From contig JAMQCK010000002.1 in assembly GCA_024196135.1 (NCBI GenBank), forward strand, positions 372,001 to 436,000: a DNA stretch of 64,000 nt, in the 5' to 3' direction. Of this stretch, positions 14,008 through 23,853 are shown piece by piece. The notes beneath the pieces were generated by a model. It had not been told where the DNA came from and did not search any database. It saw only the letters and a program-made list of their open reading frames with translations. Both the position numbers and the translations under genes were made by a program. Numbering within the stretch: position 1 is the stretch's first letter; each line of letters starts with the position of its first letter. Source of the DNA: Pleurotus ostreatus/Saccharomyces cerevisiae fusant. Taxonomy: Eukaryota > Opisthokonta.

Positions 14008-15526
14008 ATGAACAAGGCTGCCATCGCTCTGCGCTCTATCATTTTCTGTGCGTATGCGACGGGATGGTCGACGGGTCTTCTCGGAGGGGCCACTGACTGA
14101 CTGACTGAGTTGCAGTCGTCTGGGCTTTTTTCGCCTGCTGGACAGCCGGAACCAGCGTGGTCCTCATCCTCGCTAACGCGAGGCTAGAATACGGTGGTCG
14201 GTCCTCTTGTGTGCCTCGACGATTCTTGTGGCCCAACCTTTCTTGCAGTGGCGGCAAGCACCGTCCTTGCCTTGATTGTGACCATCGTTACTCTATTCAT
14301 GATAATCGCGTGAGTGGTATTCTATCTGTTGTATAAGGTGTCAATTTTGATGATATTAACAGGTCGCACACGGAGCTGCGCTATCACTACGTTCGAACGG
14401 GGAACGTGCTCATTGAACTGACATGGGTCGCAATTTCATCTGTTCTGAGCTTGGGTACGTCCAAGGCACTTCAGTAATATAGGGCTACGAGCTAAACACA
14501 GGACTCAGCTGTCATCGGTCTGGCCTTCGGGATCGACGCCCAAGGCTGCAGAGATACAGGTCGGTCAATTTCTGGTGCCTATCGGAACATACACTGACAG
14601 CGTTTGTAGGAGATTTCGAGCACTGTGCCAACACGGCTCTATTCAGAAAGCTGGTGGCAGTCTTTGCCGCGATGGGTGCGTATGTTCTGCATGAAAATTC
14701 TCAAAGCTGACTCACGACTATAGGATGGTCTTACCTCGTCATCTTCAGCATTGCGCTTCTCTGGCGCTGTCGCGTCGACGGCACATACATCCTGTCGAAG
14801 TCCGTCTTCGAGATCAACTGGCTGCGTCGCAGGGACGCCACGGAGAAGGAACACCAGGAGCACGAGGAATATAAGGGACGCAAGCAGCGGCCTCAGGACA
14901 TCCAGGTTCACGGTATCTTCGACGATATCACGCAATCCTCGGCGTACAGCGCCTCTCCTGGCTATATCTCACCTCCGGCTAGGGCTGCATCTCGACAGCC
15001 CGAGCCCCACACGCCAACGCCACTCTGGGCGAAGCAGGCTAGCATTCGGCGCGGCGTCGATCCTCCTTTCCGGCAAGCTCCCTCTGAGCAGCACAGCAGG
15101 CCTGTCCAGCGCGCTCACCCTCGCCCTCACCGCCATCGCCACCGCGAGCACCGCCCCTCCCGCCAAGCACGCGCGACTCTAGCGCCTCCGCAGCCAAATC
15201 TCTCTGCTCAGCCCTCGACGGTCAGCGCCAACGTAGCGAACGACATGAGCTATATCACACGTGCAGTCAGCCCGCTGATTTCCGACCTCGGGAGCGCGCG
15301 CCAGCCGGAGCAGGGGTTAAAGCCCCTTCCCTCGCTAGCGGAGATGGTTGGCCAACGTGTTGTCCGACCGCCACCGCGACAGGACAGCCTTGGGCGACAA
15401 GGCTCAAGTTCTGCGCCTCGGAGACACGGCGGTGCTGATCCTATCGACCGTCCATTCAGCCCCGCTCGGAGCACATCACGTCGTCCAACGAGCGAGGAGA
15501 GTCTAACACGATTCTATTACTTATGA
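14008..15526 (+). CDS. MARVEL-like four-helix membrane protein, copy 2
   Basis: Seven exons (14008-14047, 14116-14193, 14249-14309, 14363-14454, 14509-14559, 14610-14675, 14724-15526) give 396 aa. Helices: MNKAAIALRSIIFFVVWAFF, VAASTVLALIVTIVTLFMI, LIELTWVAISSVLSLAVIGL, and KLVAVFAAMGWSYLVIFSIA. The third helix is followed by DAQGCRD and CANTALF, suggesting an extracellular loop with a disulfide. A long hydrophilic tail rich in Pro, Arg and Ser follows and ends SLTRFYYL. Several intron positions match copy 1: both first exons are 40 nt and the 61- and 92-nt exons recur. This supports an old tandem duplication even though the sequences have diverged. Donor at 14560 is GTCGGT, weaker than most here. 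Function unknown. Confidence 0.8.
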
Positions 15527-16848
15527 GCATCTACGTGTTGTTGGGGAGCTTGCTCCCCTCAATTTAGGTCGACGCTCAGAATCTATCCACGTGACCGTAA
15601 ACGACGTTCCCACGCTCCGCCGCGCCAGCGGCCTGAGGTGGCCTGAGGTTAGGGTTAGGCTCGTCGGTCCGTCTCGCCGCGAACGCGGTCGGCATCTTCC
15701 GAGAGCTGACTGGGGGCCGCTGCTGTGTCCTGCGTCCTTCCAGCAATGCCTCCACATCCCATGTAATCGTCACTACTGTAAGAGCCCCTTGACTTCAAGT
15801 ATATTCCACTTCTGTAAATATCTGGGACAGTGTGGTTCTGATCCGAAAACCGGCTTTTTGGCCGTTTCCCATTGTGTGCTCCTTCGATGCACCGGGATTG
15901 GGGTTCACCTCACAACGGGCTTTCCATCCGAATTTCTGGTCGGAAATCCCCCTAGACAGCCTCAGAAAATGCCCAGTGCCCATTGACTGCACGAGAACAC
16001 AGTCACACATGTAAAGCCTTGCTTATCAGCAAGCGCCGGATTGCCCGCTCAAGCCGGGCTTGCGCACGCGAGGCATGCCCTTAACTCACTGAGCTCCGAC
16101 TCGCCCCTTTTTGTGTAGTCTACGAGTCCGCTGCTGGGAAGCCCGCCGCGATAACGGACGTGGACCATCACTTTGCGTAAGTTCAAGCTCGTGTCACGTG
16201 TCACCTATCTGTCGGTTCGAACCCAGGTCGTAACAAGACTCAAGGACATGCTGACTGAAGCCTATTGTACGCTAACCTTACTACCACCTTTCGAGGCACC
16301 CTCAGAATAAGGCCTCGCATATCAGGCAAGCTTCCCATGCCCTCTGTGAGGCACTCACGGACGCCACATATTTATGTTGCTTCTGTCGCCATACGCTGTC
16401 ATGTTGTCTGCTGGTAGATATCTGCACTTCTGGCTCTTTATTGTATCATAGCTAGCGTCTGAGATTGAGATAGTCTACGGTATTTATGTTACGCTCCTTT
16501 GTATAATCAGGATGAATTCTTCATGGTTACGAAGACAAAGAGAGTAGCTTTGAATTGCACTGGCAAGGACGGCGGGCCGCGGGCGCTCTCGTTGAGATGA
16601 ACTGTTACGGCCCGACATTCCGGTCCTTGCTTCTCTCCTCCATCATCAGCGCCAGAAACCCAACCGCAATCCTCGCAGTCGGACTCATTCTTCTGATTCT
16701 ATACGCGGGCACTCTCCAGGAAACGCTTCACGAAGCATCAGACGAGACCATTAGGACCAGCGCAAATTGAAGTTCAGGTGTGGCTGCTTGCTTCGCCACC
16801 CTACGCGTCTCTTCTGACTTCAGTGTGCCACAGACAACGTCTACTGTC
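15527..16848. other. Intergenic, about 1.3 kb
   Basis: No protein gene supported. A tRNA-like fold candidate sits on the minus strand at about 16030-16112, and an isolated GGTTCGAACCC box occurs at 16213 without a matching tRNA body. A short frame ending at 16770 encodes one hydrophobic segment (NPTAILAVGLILLILYAG) but has no other support. The right end holds the promoter of the first F-box gene. Confidence 0.45.
16030..16112 (-). other. tRNA-like sequence, possibly a degraded tRNA or SINE head
   Basis: On the minus strand an A-box-like GAGCTCAGTGAGTTAAGG is followed about 35 nt later by a perfect 5-bp stem with a 7-nt loop (GCCCG-GCTTGAG-CGGGC), the size of a T-arm. The D-arm would need a wobble pair and I could not build a full acceptor or anticodon stem, so it is not called as a functional tRNA. 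Confidence 0.25.
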
Positions 16849-18507
16849 ATGGTCGTGGAACAGTTCGAGCAAAGTCATACTCAAACCCGCCTCTGTTTTA
16901 GCTGCGACAGTTCGATCGAGACGGACATCCAATCCGTGCCCCTCAGCCTTGTACACTCTCCCGCTCTACCCACCGACCATGAAGCACTCTCTATCCGGCA
17001 CTCCATATCTTCCGACACTGTTGCGCTGCGCGGACTAGACAGACAAATCCGCCAACTCGAGGTCATCCTCCGAGCCCTTTGCATCCACCGGGACGACGTG
17101 CAACGCAACGTCGATCACAAGCGCGCGCTCCTCTCCCCTATCAGGTGTTTGCCACCGGAAATCATGGGCATCATTATCGACTTCGCCATCACAACCACCT
17201 TTCGTCGGAAGCGCGATAGCTCCCTCGTCAAGCAGCACCCTGTCCTGCAGGTGTGCCGACGGTGGCGCGAGCTTGCGATTTCCATGCCGCGTTTGTGGAC
17301 GAACATCGTCTTATACCCATGCGCCGACAGAGGCTGGACCGACACGCTCGCACTATGTATCGAGAGGTCTCTATCGCTCCCGTTGGAACTTGCTCTTCGT
17401 AGCCGTCGGCCAACATGGCGCGCGACAATCGACATGCAGGATTATTACATCGACTTGCCAGACTGCGAGTGGAAGAGAGCAAGCGTGTCGCTTATGGGGG
17501 CTGCACATCGGTGGCGCTCTATGCGGTTGGAGATGGTCATCGCACCGTCATGGCTGCTTGATCGAACCCCATTCTTCTCGCAACTCACAGCTCTTGATTT
17601 GCGAAGATTCGGTTCAAGCCTTGGCAAAAATCAACTGTTCCGCGATTGCCCTGTACTCGACAGTCTCCGCCTCGAGAGCCTGGACGTTCGCAACGTGCAA
17701 CTTCCCTGGTCACACCTCAAACGCCTCGAAATACACACATCGCCGGACAACACGTCCTTCGTCACTGCACTGTCTCAATGCCCTCGGTTGGAATCCCTGA
17801 TCCTCTCTGTGGAGTTCCATGTCCATGGCATATTTGGACCGGTTCCAATAAATCTCCCGGCTCTACAGTCCTTGACCTTGCGCAAATCATCGCATTGTGC
17901 CCTTGCCTCTCTCATCATGCCCAACTTATTCGATCTACATCTCGAGCCATGCACCGAAAACGCGGCAGAGTACGAGCTGCTAGCTCGCCTCTATATCGAC
18001 GCCCTCTTGACCTATGGGAATGACAACAGCCGTTTCTCGCAGTCGCTCATAACGACATTATCACTGCCTGCGGCGCACAGTACCGATTGGCATACCGTCT
18101 GGTTGAAGTTCCCGCGGATCACCGATCTGACCGTCAACGACGATCTAATGGACGACAACTTGGGCACGGTGGAGGTCGTCAACTCGCTGGCCAACAGGCC
18201 CGACTGCCTCCCAAGCCTCGCTCGCCTCGACCTGCCTTCTTTCTTCGTGGACGAAGACTCTAAGGCGGAGGCACTGGAGGCGCTGTTCGACGGCCGCGCC
18301 CTGGAGGTCGTAGTTTATGAGACGGAATACCACGGGCGACTGTCAAACCACGCTCAATCCAGGGGCGGCAGTATCCGTGCGGGCGCGGTGCCGACGCTGG
18401 GGAGCGAGGACGAAGACTCCGACGAGGATGATGGACCTTACTGTAGCTCTGACTCGGAGATGGGAGAAGACGAATCGAGTCTTATGGCAGTGGAAGCCGA
18501 CTTCTAA
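16849..18507 (+). CDS. F-box protein, tandem copy 1
   Basis: Single-exon gene of 552 aa from the ATG at 16849. That start aligns with the paralogues (MVVEQ, MITEQ, MLVKT); an ATG 69 nt upstream would add unconserved residues. N-terminal region: a TRLCFSCD motif, then SVPLSLVHSPALPT, then a coiled coil (about residues 60-90) and the F-box RALLSPIRCLPPEIMGIIID at about residues 90-115. A leucine-rich-repeat-like region follows (PVLDSLRLESLDV, PRLESLILSVEF), and the protein ends in an acidic tail. F-box proteins bridge substrates to SCF ubiquitin ligases through Skp1. This Agaricomycete-expanded family is largely uncharacterised. It heads an array of three paralogues on the same strand. Confidence 0.88.
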   Translation: MVVEQFEQSHTQTRLCFSCDSSIETDIQSVPLSLVHSPALPTDHEALSIRHSISSDTVALRGLDRQIRQLEVILRALCIHRDDVQRNVDHKRALLSPIRCLPPEIMGIIIDFAITTTFRRKRDSSLVKQHPVLQVCRRWRELAISMPRLWTNIVLYPCADRGWTDTLALCIERSLSLPLELALRSRRPTWRATIDMQDYYIDLPDCEWKRASVSLMGAAHRWRSMRLEMVIAPSWLLDRTPFFSQLTALDLRRFGSSLGKNQLFRDCPVLDSLRLESLDVRNVQLPWSHLKRLEIHTSPDNTSFVTALSQCPRLESLILSVEFHVHGIFGPVPINLPALQSLTLRKSSHCALASLIMPNLFDLHLEPCTENAAEYELLARLYIDALLTYGNDNSRFSQSLITTLSLPAAHSTDWHTVWLKFPRITDLTVNDDLMDDNLGTVEVVNSLANRPDCLPSLARLDLPSFFVDEDSKAEALEALFDGRALEVVVYETEYHGRLSNHAQSRGGSIRAGAVPTLGSEDEDSDEDDGPYCSSDSEMGEDESSLMAVEADF

Positions 18508-18978
18508 CTATGCCCACCGTACGAACAGTGGACCTATCGTTTGCGAGACTTAGTGCGAGGATACCCCTAGCATGCTGTACGATGTAATTTAGTAGACAAG
18601 TACTCGAGCTCGAGCTTTCCTTCATATCTATCCTGCAATAGCGTAATTATTCGTCCTCAGTACGATGTGAAGAGCAAGTTGAACTTGTGAAGCGTGCTTC
18701 TGACGCGCCTCTGCATGACGCGCCTTTGCATGACGCGCGCGTGTCGCTCGTGCCGGTCGACACTTGTCCTGAACCATCGAGAACTTGACGTTCAACGTCA
18801 TTGAATGACCTGATTTTCTGTCGACCTGCCATTGTTCTTATAGGCCTATATCTCTGAGTGAGATCGAGGATACAACGGTGCGATTCCCCTTCTGCAGCAG
18901 TAACGTTTGCGCTGACTCGTCGTGCTCAGAGTCGCCTCGACACTCGTCTTTCAGAACCGAGCACTGTATCTTCCCGGC
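18508..18978. other. Spacer between F-box copies 1 and 2
   Basis: 470 bp with no gene. It contains a short 15-bp tandem repeat at about 18702-18746. Confidence 0.5.
18702..18746. repeat. 15-bp tandem repeat, about three units
   Basis: Units GACGCGCCTCTGCAT and GACGCGCCTTTGCAT sit back to back, followed by a diverging third unit beginning GACGCGCG. Confidence 0.6.
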
Positions 18979-20745
18979 ATGATTACAGAACAGTTGAAGC
19001 CCATCCGTCTGCGTACCTCCCTCTGCTACAAATGCGACCGCTCTATCGAGAAGACCGCACTCTCAGTTCCTATAGAACTCGTCCATGCTGGTATACTCCC
19101 TACCGAGAACGAGGCGGCCTCCATACGACATGCCATTGCTGCTGAGAAGAAGGCCTTCCGGGAGTTTGACCTCGAGATAGAGCGCACCCAAAGGTACCTT
19201 AGGGACCTTCGCGAACGACAGCGCACCCTCCGCACACATCTCGACCGCAAGCGCGCACTGCTGTCCCCCATTGCGCGCCTTCCGTCGGAAGTTCTCAGCA
19301 TCATCATCGAAATGGCAATTATGAGGACCTTCCGGCGGAAGCGCGACAGCACGGTGGTCAAGCGACATGCGGTCTTGCGGGTCTGCCAACGTTGGCGCAG
19401 TATAGCCCTGGCAATTCCACATCTCTGGGCGAATATCATCCTATATCCGACCCACGACCCCGGCTTCGATGGCACCCTCGTCAGGTGTACACAAAGGTCG
19501 CGGGCCCTACCTCTCGATCTCTGCATGAAGCGGACGAAGCCGTACTGGCGTCAAGCGCACAACCCGCTCTCTCTGATCACTCCCGACCCTCGTGTACAAT
19601 GGAACAGAGCCGAGGACGCCCTCGTCGCTTGTGCGCACCGCTGGCGTACCATACGCCTCGACGACTGGGAGGGTTACGATGTCTTGGAGAAAGAAGCGAC
19701 GTTTCCCCATCTCGCCGAGTTGCGCCTGGCGTTCGGTAGTGCGCACCCCATAAATCTCTTCAAAGACTCGCCCGCCCTCGTCGACGTCCAATTGGAGCGT
19801 ATCCACCTGCCGGAGCTGCACTTGCCGTGGGATCAGCTGCAACGCTTGTCCATCCGGCTTTGGGAGAGCTCTACCGTGCGACACTACGGCCAGGTGCTAG
19901 CGCAATGCGCGAACCTAGTCTCTCTCACCTTGACTGCGTTCGCCTTCGATGCCAACGAGACCCATCCACTTGTCCGCCTGCCAAAGCTGGAATCTGCGAC
20001 CTTGTACAAGAAGGCGCATACGTTCCTGAGCTGGCTCATCGCACCTAAGCTACGACAACTCGTCATCCATTCTGACGCGATCGAGGACGAGGTCGAACAC
20101 AAATACTATCTTTGCCAATTCATCTTGCAGAACACCACGATTGACGAGTTGAAACTATCGTATCTATCGCTTTCGCTGGTGGACGCGACCGCCTGGGTTC
20201 CACTGCTGCAATACCTCCATACCGTCACGCACCTTCGTATCGTCGATGACTGGTCGTACTCCCAGATATCCCTCGACATCTTGAACTTTCTCGCCCATCA
20301 GTTCGATCAACTGCCCAAATTGGCGAGGCTAGAGTTGCCATCGCTTCGTGTCATCGAGTCTGTCGTGGAGGACACCGTGGAGATGCTGCTCGAGCGACGG
20401 CCTCTAGAGCTGGAAGTGGACGTCATAGCAGACATAGAACGCTTGACGGATTTCGCTCTCGAGAAGGGGGGAAAGATTTCCGAAGCGCATCCATCGAAAG
20501 ACAGGTCTGGGAGACCGCCATGGGAGGTCGACGATTCGGATGTGGAGCCGTGGGAGAGGGGGAGTGCCTGCAGCTCGGACACGGACAGGAGCGAGGATAC
20601 CAACGAAATCCGTACGTATAACGTGAAGGGGCTCAAGACGGCGAGCGAGTGCGAGGATGAATTTTGGGGCGGTGGTGAAGTCAACGAGTTTGTGCTATCG
20701 TCGGACGAATCAGATTCCGGTCCGTATGAAGATAGCGACTACTAG
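18979..20745 (+). CDS. F-box protein, tandem copy 2
   Basis: Single exon, 588 aa from the ATG at 18979 (MITEQLKPIRLRTSLC); an in-frame ATG at 18922 is less conserved. Same plan as copy 1: TSLCYKCDRSIE, SVPIELVHAGILPTE, a coiled coil with repeated RE/RT residues, the F-box RALLSPIARLPSEVLSIIIE, then RRKRDSTVVKRHAVLRVCQRW and leucine-rich repeats. The C-terminal 90 residues are strongly acidic and Ser-rich (SSDESDSGPYEDSDY at the end), more so than in copy 1. Predicted to act as an SCF substrate adaptor; the substrate is unknown. The gene appears intact and is the best-preserved member of the array. Confidence 0.9.
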   Translation: MITEQLKPIRLRTSLCYKCDRSIEKTALSVPIELVHAGILPTENEAASIRHAIAAEKKAFREFDLEIERTQRYLRDLRERQRTLRTHLDRKRALLSPIARLPSEVLSIIIEMAIMRTFRRKRDSTVVKRHAVLRVCQRWRSIALAIPHLWANIILYPTHDPGFDGTLVRCTQRSRALPLDLCMKRTKPYWRQAHNPLSLITPDPRVQWNRAEDALVACAHRWRTIRLDDWEGYDVLEKEATFPHLAELRLAFGSAHPINLFKDSPALVDVQLERIHLPELHLPWDQLQRLSIRLWESSTVRHYGQVLAQCANLVSLTLTAFAFDANETHPLVRLPKLESATLYKKAHTFLSWLIAPKLRQLVIHSDAIEDEVEHKYYLCQFILQNTTIDELKLSYLSLSLVDATAWVPLLQYLHTVTHLRIVDDWSYSQISLDILNFLAHQFDQLPKLARLELPSLRVIESVVEDTVEMLLERRPLELEVDVIADIERLTDFALEKGGKISEAHPSKDRSGRPPWEVDDSDVEPWERGSACSSDTDRSEDTNEIRTYNVKGLKTASECEDEFWGGGEVNEFVLSSDESDSGPYEDSDY

Positions 20746-21102
20746 ATCACCTCGATTTGTGGGTGACACAAATAGCGACACACGAGCTTGTACTTACATC
20801 GAGGCTCAGTAATGCTGCATCACTCGTCTACTCGATTTTGCATGACTTGCGAGGACGAAAGTTGAACTGTGACGCACTGTGACCGATCGTTGCGTTTGCT
20901 GCCTGTTGTTCGCCGCGCGGCCAGTGTGCGTCAAGCCGCGTGTCACTTACATTGCTCAACTTTCGCTCATCCCAGGCGGACGCACAAAGCAGAGGCAGCC
21001 TACTTGAGGTGAGAAATTGCTCTTGGATCTGTAGGTACTGTCCCGCACTGAAGCCCGGCTTGCTGTGCTAATCACATCCTCTTTAGAGCCCAAAACGCTA
21101 GC
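20746..21102. other. Spacer between F-box copies 2 and 3
   Basis: About 360 bp, no gene. A small intron-like segment may sit in the 5' UTR just before 21103 (CTTTAG at about 21085), as the start of copy 3 follows closely. Confidence 0.45.
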
Positions 21103-22717
21103 ATGCTCGTCAAGACGCTGGCTCCGCTGCATCTTTGCACCAGTCTCTGCCAACAATGCAGCTTTTCTGCCAGCACGGCGGGCTTGTCCGTACCGCTCGA
21201 GCTCGTCCGCGCTCACATCCTGCCTACTGAGAAGGATGAATCCTCTATCAGGGCTGTCATAGCTTCCGAAACGTCGATGCTCGCCGGCATCGACGAGCAC
21301 ATATTCAGGATGGCACGCCTGCTTAATGAGCTGAGGGCTCACCGAGAGACATTCCGCACCCATCTCGACCGCAAACGCACACTGCTGTCCCCGATTCGCC
21401 GCCTGCCACCCGAGCTCACGGGCAGAATCCTCGAGACGGTGATCGTAGATACCCTCCGCCAAAGGCGTAGCCGATTCCTCGTCAAGCGGCACCCCTTGCT
21501 TCGGGTCTGCCACCGCTGGCGGAACATTGTGCTGGGCATGCCCCACATCTGGGCAAACATCACGCTATTCCCATACCGCGACGCTGATTGGGACCACGCA
21601 CTCGCCGACCGCGTCCAGATATCCCGGCCGCTCTCGCTACACCTCACCGTCATCGGTACCATGGAGGCAGTAGAGGCAGAGGCCCGGTCGCAGCTCAAAG
21701 CAGATCCTGGTTCGGAGGCCCGTTGGCAGCACTTCAGCGATATACTTAATGCATCCTCTGGCCGATGGCGCTCTGTGCACTTCGACTTGCTGTGCCCACC
21801 CACGCCATACGAACCAGACTTCTCTCGCATGACCACGTTATATCTGAGGCGAACATTCCGCAGGTCAGGGTCGCCGTCGCTCGCGCTGTTCGAGAACGCG
21901 CCAGCTCTAGTGAATGTCCGCATACAGGACATGCTCTTTGCGGGCCTGATACTGCCCTGGCAGCGGCTGCGACGCTTGACTGTGTGCCTTCACCCTGGCG
22001 AGTCGACAAGCAAGTTTCGCGAGGTGCTGGCCCAGTGCGTAGCATTGGAGGAACTCGCGTGTACTGCACGCGAAAAGAGTACGACTCCAAGCCCATTGAT
22101 CACCCTGCCCAACTTGCGATGCGTGACGCTGAGACACTCGGCTCCGCCGCTACTCAGTATCCTCCAAATACCCAAGATACGAGAGGTGCACCTACTCAGC
22201 GACGCAGGCAGAGCGCCATCAAGGCTTCCTCCTCAAGCAATTCAGCACCCGTTCTCATACACCAGAGTGGACGATCCTGACCTGTTCAGTGGTCGAATCG
22301 GCGTGGCAGCGAGAAATCCTTCCGCACCTCAGGCGAATCAACCGCTTGCGCATCATCGACGAGCATTCAAACAGTCACCTCCAGTCCCTGGTTTTGATGA
22401 TGACCGTCGTTCGAAGAAGCGGATACTTTCCGAGATTGACCAGACTAGACCTGCTCTCCCTCACCATCGACGACGAAATCAAAGTCTGGGCCGTGGAAGA
22501 GCTATTGGATAGTCGTCCAATAGATTTGCAGGTTCGCAATTTAGGACCGTATCGAGAGCGCCTATCGACGTACGCGCGGTCAAGAGGGTGCACAATTCGC
22601 GAGGGAGGTACACCCTTTACAGGACATCCTGGCCGCTGGGGGCAGGCGGTGGAGGACTCAGCGTGGGAGGATATATGTGCCCGCAGCTCGGAGGACGATG
22701 TCGACTGCATGCAGTAG
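21103..22717 (+). pseudogene. F-box protein, tandem copy 3, frameshifted
   Basis: The first part (from 21103) reads MLVKTLAPLHLCTSLCQQC, SVPLELVRAHILPTE, the F-box RTLLSPIRRLPPELTGRILE, and leucine-rich repeats to IPKIREVHLLSDAG. Family similarity then continues in the next frame (AERHQGFLLKQFS, then PHLRRINRLRIIDEHS) to the stop at 22717. The switch falls at about 22190-22215 and needs one base to be skipped. The original frame runs on to 22512 but as non-family sequence. The only GT...AG pair that would fix the frame (about 22158-22199) would delete residues conserved in copies 1 and 2, so an intron is unlikely. Either the gene is a recent pseudogene, or there is a base-call error, or a truncated protein is made. 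Confidence 0.75.
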
Positions 22718-22880
22718 AGGGCAAGGTGTCCGATTGATTTGCTTTGGATGGTGCATGACTGTAGTTATCGACGGAGCCAGGGAGATGTCTTACCTTTGTC
22801 ACCACACCACGTAGCATGAGGGAAGCCAGCCAAAGTTTATAGATTGTCCATCATGGTTCTATGTATTGCCTGTCCATCGT

Positions 22881-23665
22881 TCAGCCTAGCCGGATGCCGA
22901 GCACAAACCCTGCGAGGAAGGATGCGCGAGGCTGGAAGTCCGCGGTCAAGAAGTCGATGACCCAAGTCCAGAGTGAGCCGACGGTAGGAGCGCGCTTCAC
23001 GCCATTCGCATCAGTTTTGTAAAACAAATTTTCGAAGCGGGAGCCGATAGCTCGCCAATCGACCTTGATGACGGAGAGTTGACCGAGATACTAGGACGGT
23101 CGGTGAGTACTGACACCCACTGTAGAGTCTCGCAGCATACCTGAAGCAAAACGAAGACACCACCAAGGGCAAAGGCCACCATCTTGGCGCCCTTCTTGAC
23201 GAAGACGCCCGCACAGATACCCGCAACGGTGCCGAAAGATAGCTCATACAGGGAAACCGTTGAGGTCGGTGGAGGAGGGATGTATTTATGATCACCTGCG
23301 GCAGCGGGTGCGGGAGGGGGAGGAGTCGCGCTTCCTGGCGGGGGAGATCCTTGCAAAGTTTGGTCAGACACATCTCTTAGCATGGTCGGATTGATGAGCT
23401 CACCTCCTTCGCAGAAGATGGGCCGACTGTACGCAAAGAGACCGAGGCCGGCTGCGACCACTCCAGCGGCACCAGCGAAGAACCTCGCCGTGCGGATGTT
23501 CGCGACTTGCTGTGTCACCGGTCTCTGCGCCAATGCAGACGAGAAGCGCGTAGCCTGCCGCTGCCCAGTGAGGACGAAGCGAGATGCAGTCGATGGCAGC
23601 GCCTTCGTAAAGATCTGAGGAGACACCCCGCACACTTGGCGGGCGAAGATGCTCTGTGCGAACAT
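22881..23665 (-). CDS. FUN14 family mitochondrial membrane protein
   Basis: Two exons (23665-23141, 23090-22881) give 244 aa. The N-terminus (MFAQSIFARQVCGVSP, Arg/Ser/Ala-rich) looks like a mitochondrial targeting sequence and is followed by a hydrophobic segment FFAGAAGVVAAGLGLFAYS. The FUN14 domain begins at VSLYELSFGTVAGICAGVFV, continues KKGAKMVAFALGGVFVLLQY, and ends with a last hydrophobic segment, ASFLAGFVLGIRLG. Family members are outer-membrane proteins; animal FUNDC1 is a mitophagy receptor, and no LIR motif was identified here. A 54-nt stretch (about 23410-23357) has GTGAGC at its start and AAG at its end, so it could be an in-frame intron. I keep it as coding because CEGGELINPTMLR resembles related proteins as I remember them. 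Diverges from NOP2 across 188 bp. Confidence 0.88.
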
Positions 23666-23853
23666 GATGGTGGTTCGAAGTGAAGGAGGAGGAGCGGGCG
23701 CGCACTCGCTTCAAGGACGGAACGCGACGTCATCGCGCGGCTAGGGGCTCGGATGAGCGGCCCGACGACGCGTCAAGCGCCACAAAAGCCAAACGGAGCA
23801 ACTCGATAGAAAGAATCTCGATCACAGATTTTTCGGACGTTCGCCTGTTCACG
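23666..23853. promoter_or_regulatory. Bidirectional promoter between FUN14 gene and NOP2
   Basis: Only 188 bp separate the two divergent start codons, so both promoters must share this interval. No TATA box is visible. Confidence 0.6.

Noticed and set aside
16205..16230. GGTTCGAACCC box as part of a tRNA gene on the plus strand
   Set aside because: The flanking bases do not form a 5-bp T stem and no D-arm or acceptor stem could be found at the right distance.
16597..16770. 58-residue frame with one hydrophobic helix before the F-box array
   Set aside because: A lone short frame with no family match, no homologous block in the other two spacers and no promoter signal.
22158..22199. Intron that would restore the frame of F-box copy 3
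   Set aside because: It would remove residues aligned with conserved ones in copies 1 and 2, and would be only about 42 nt.
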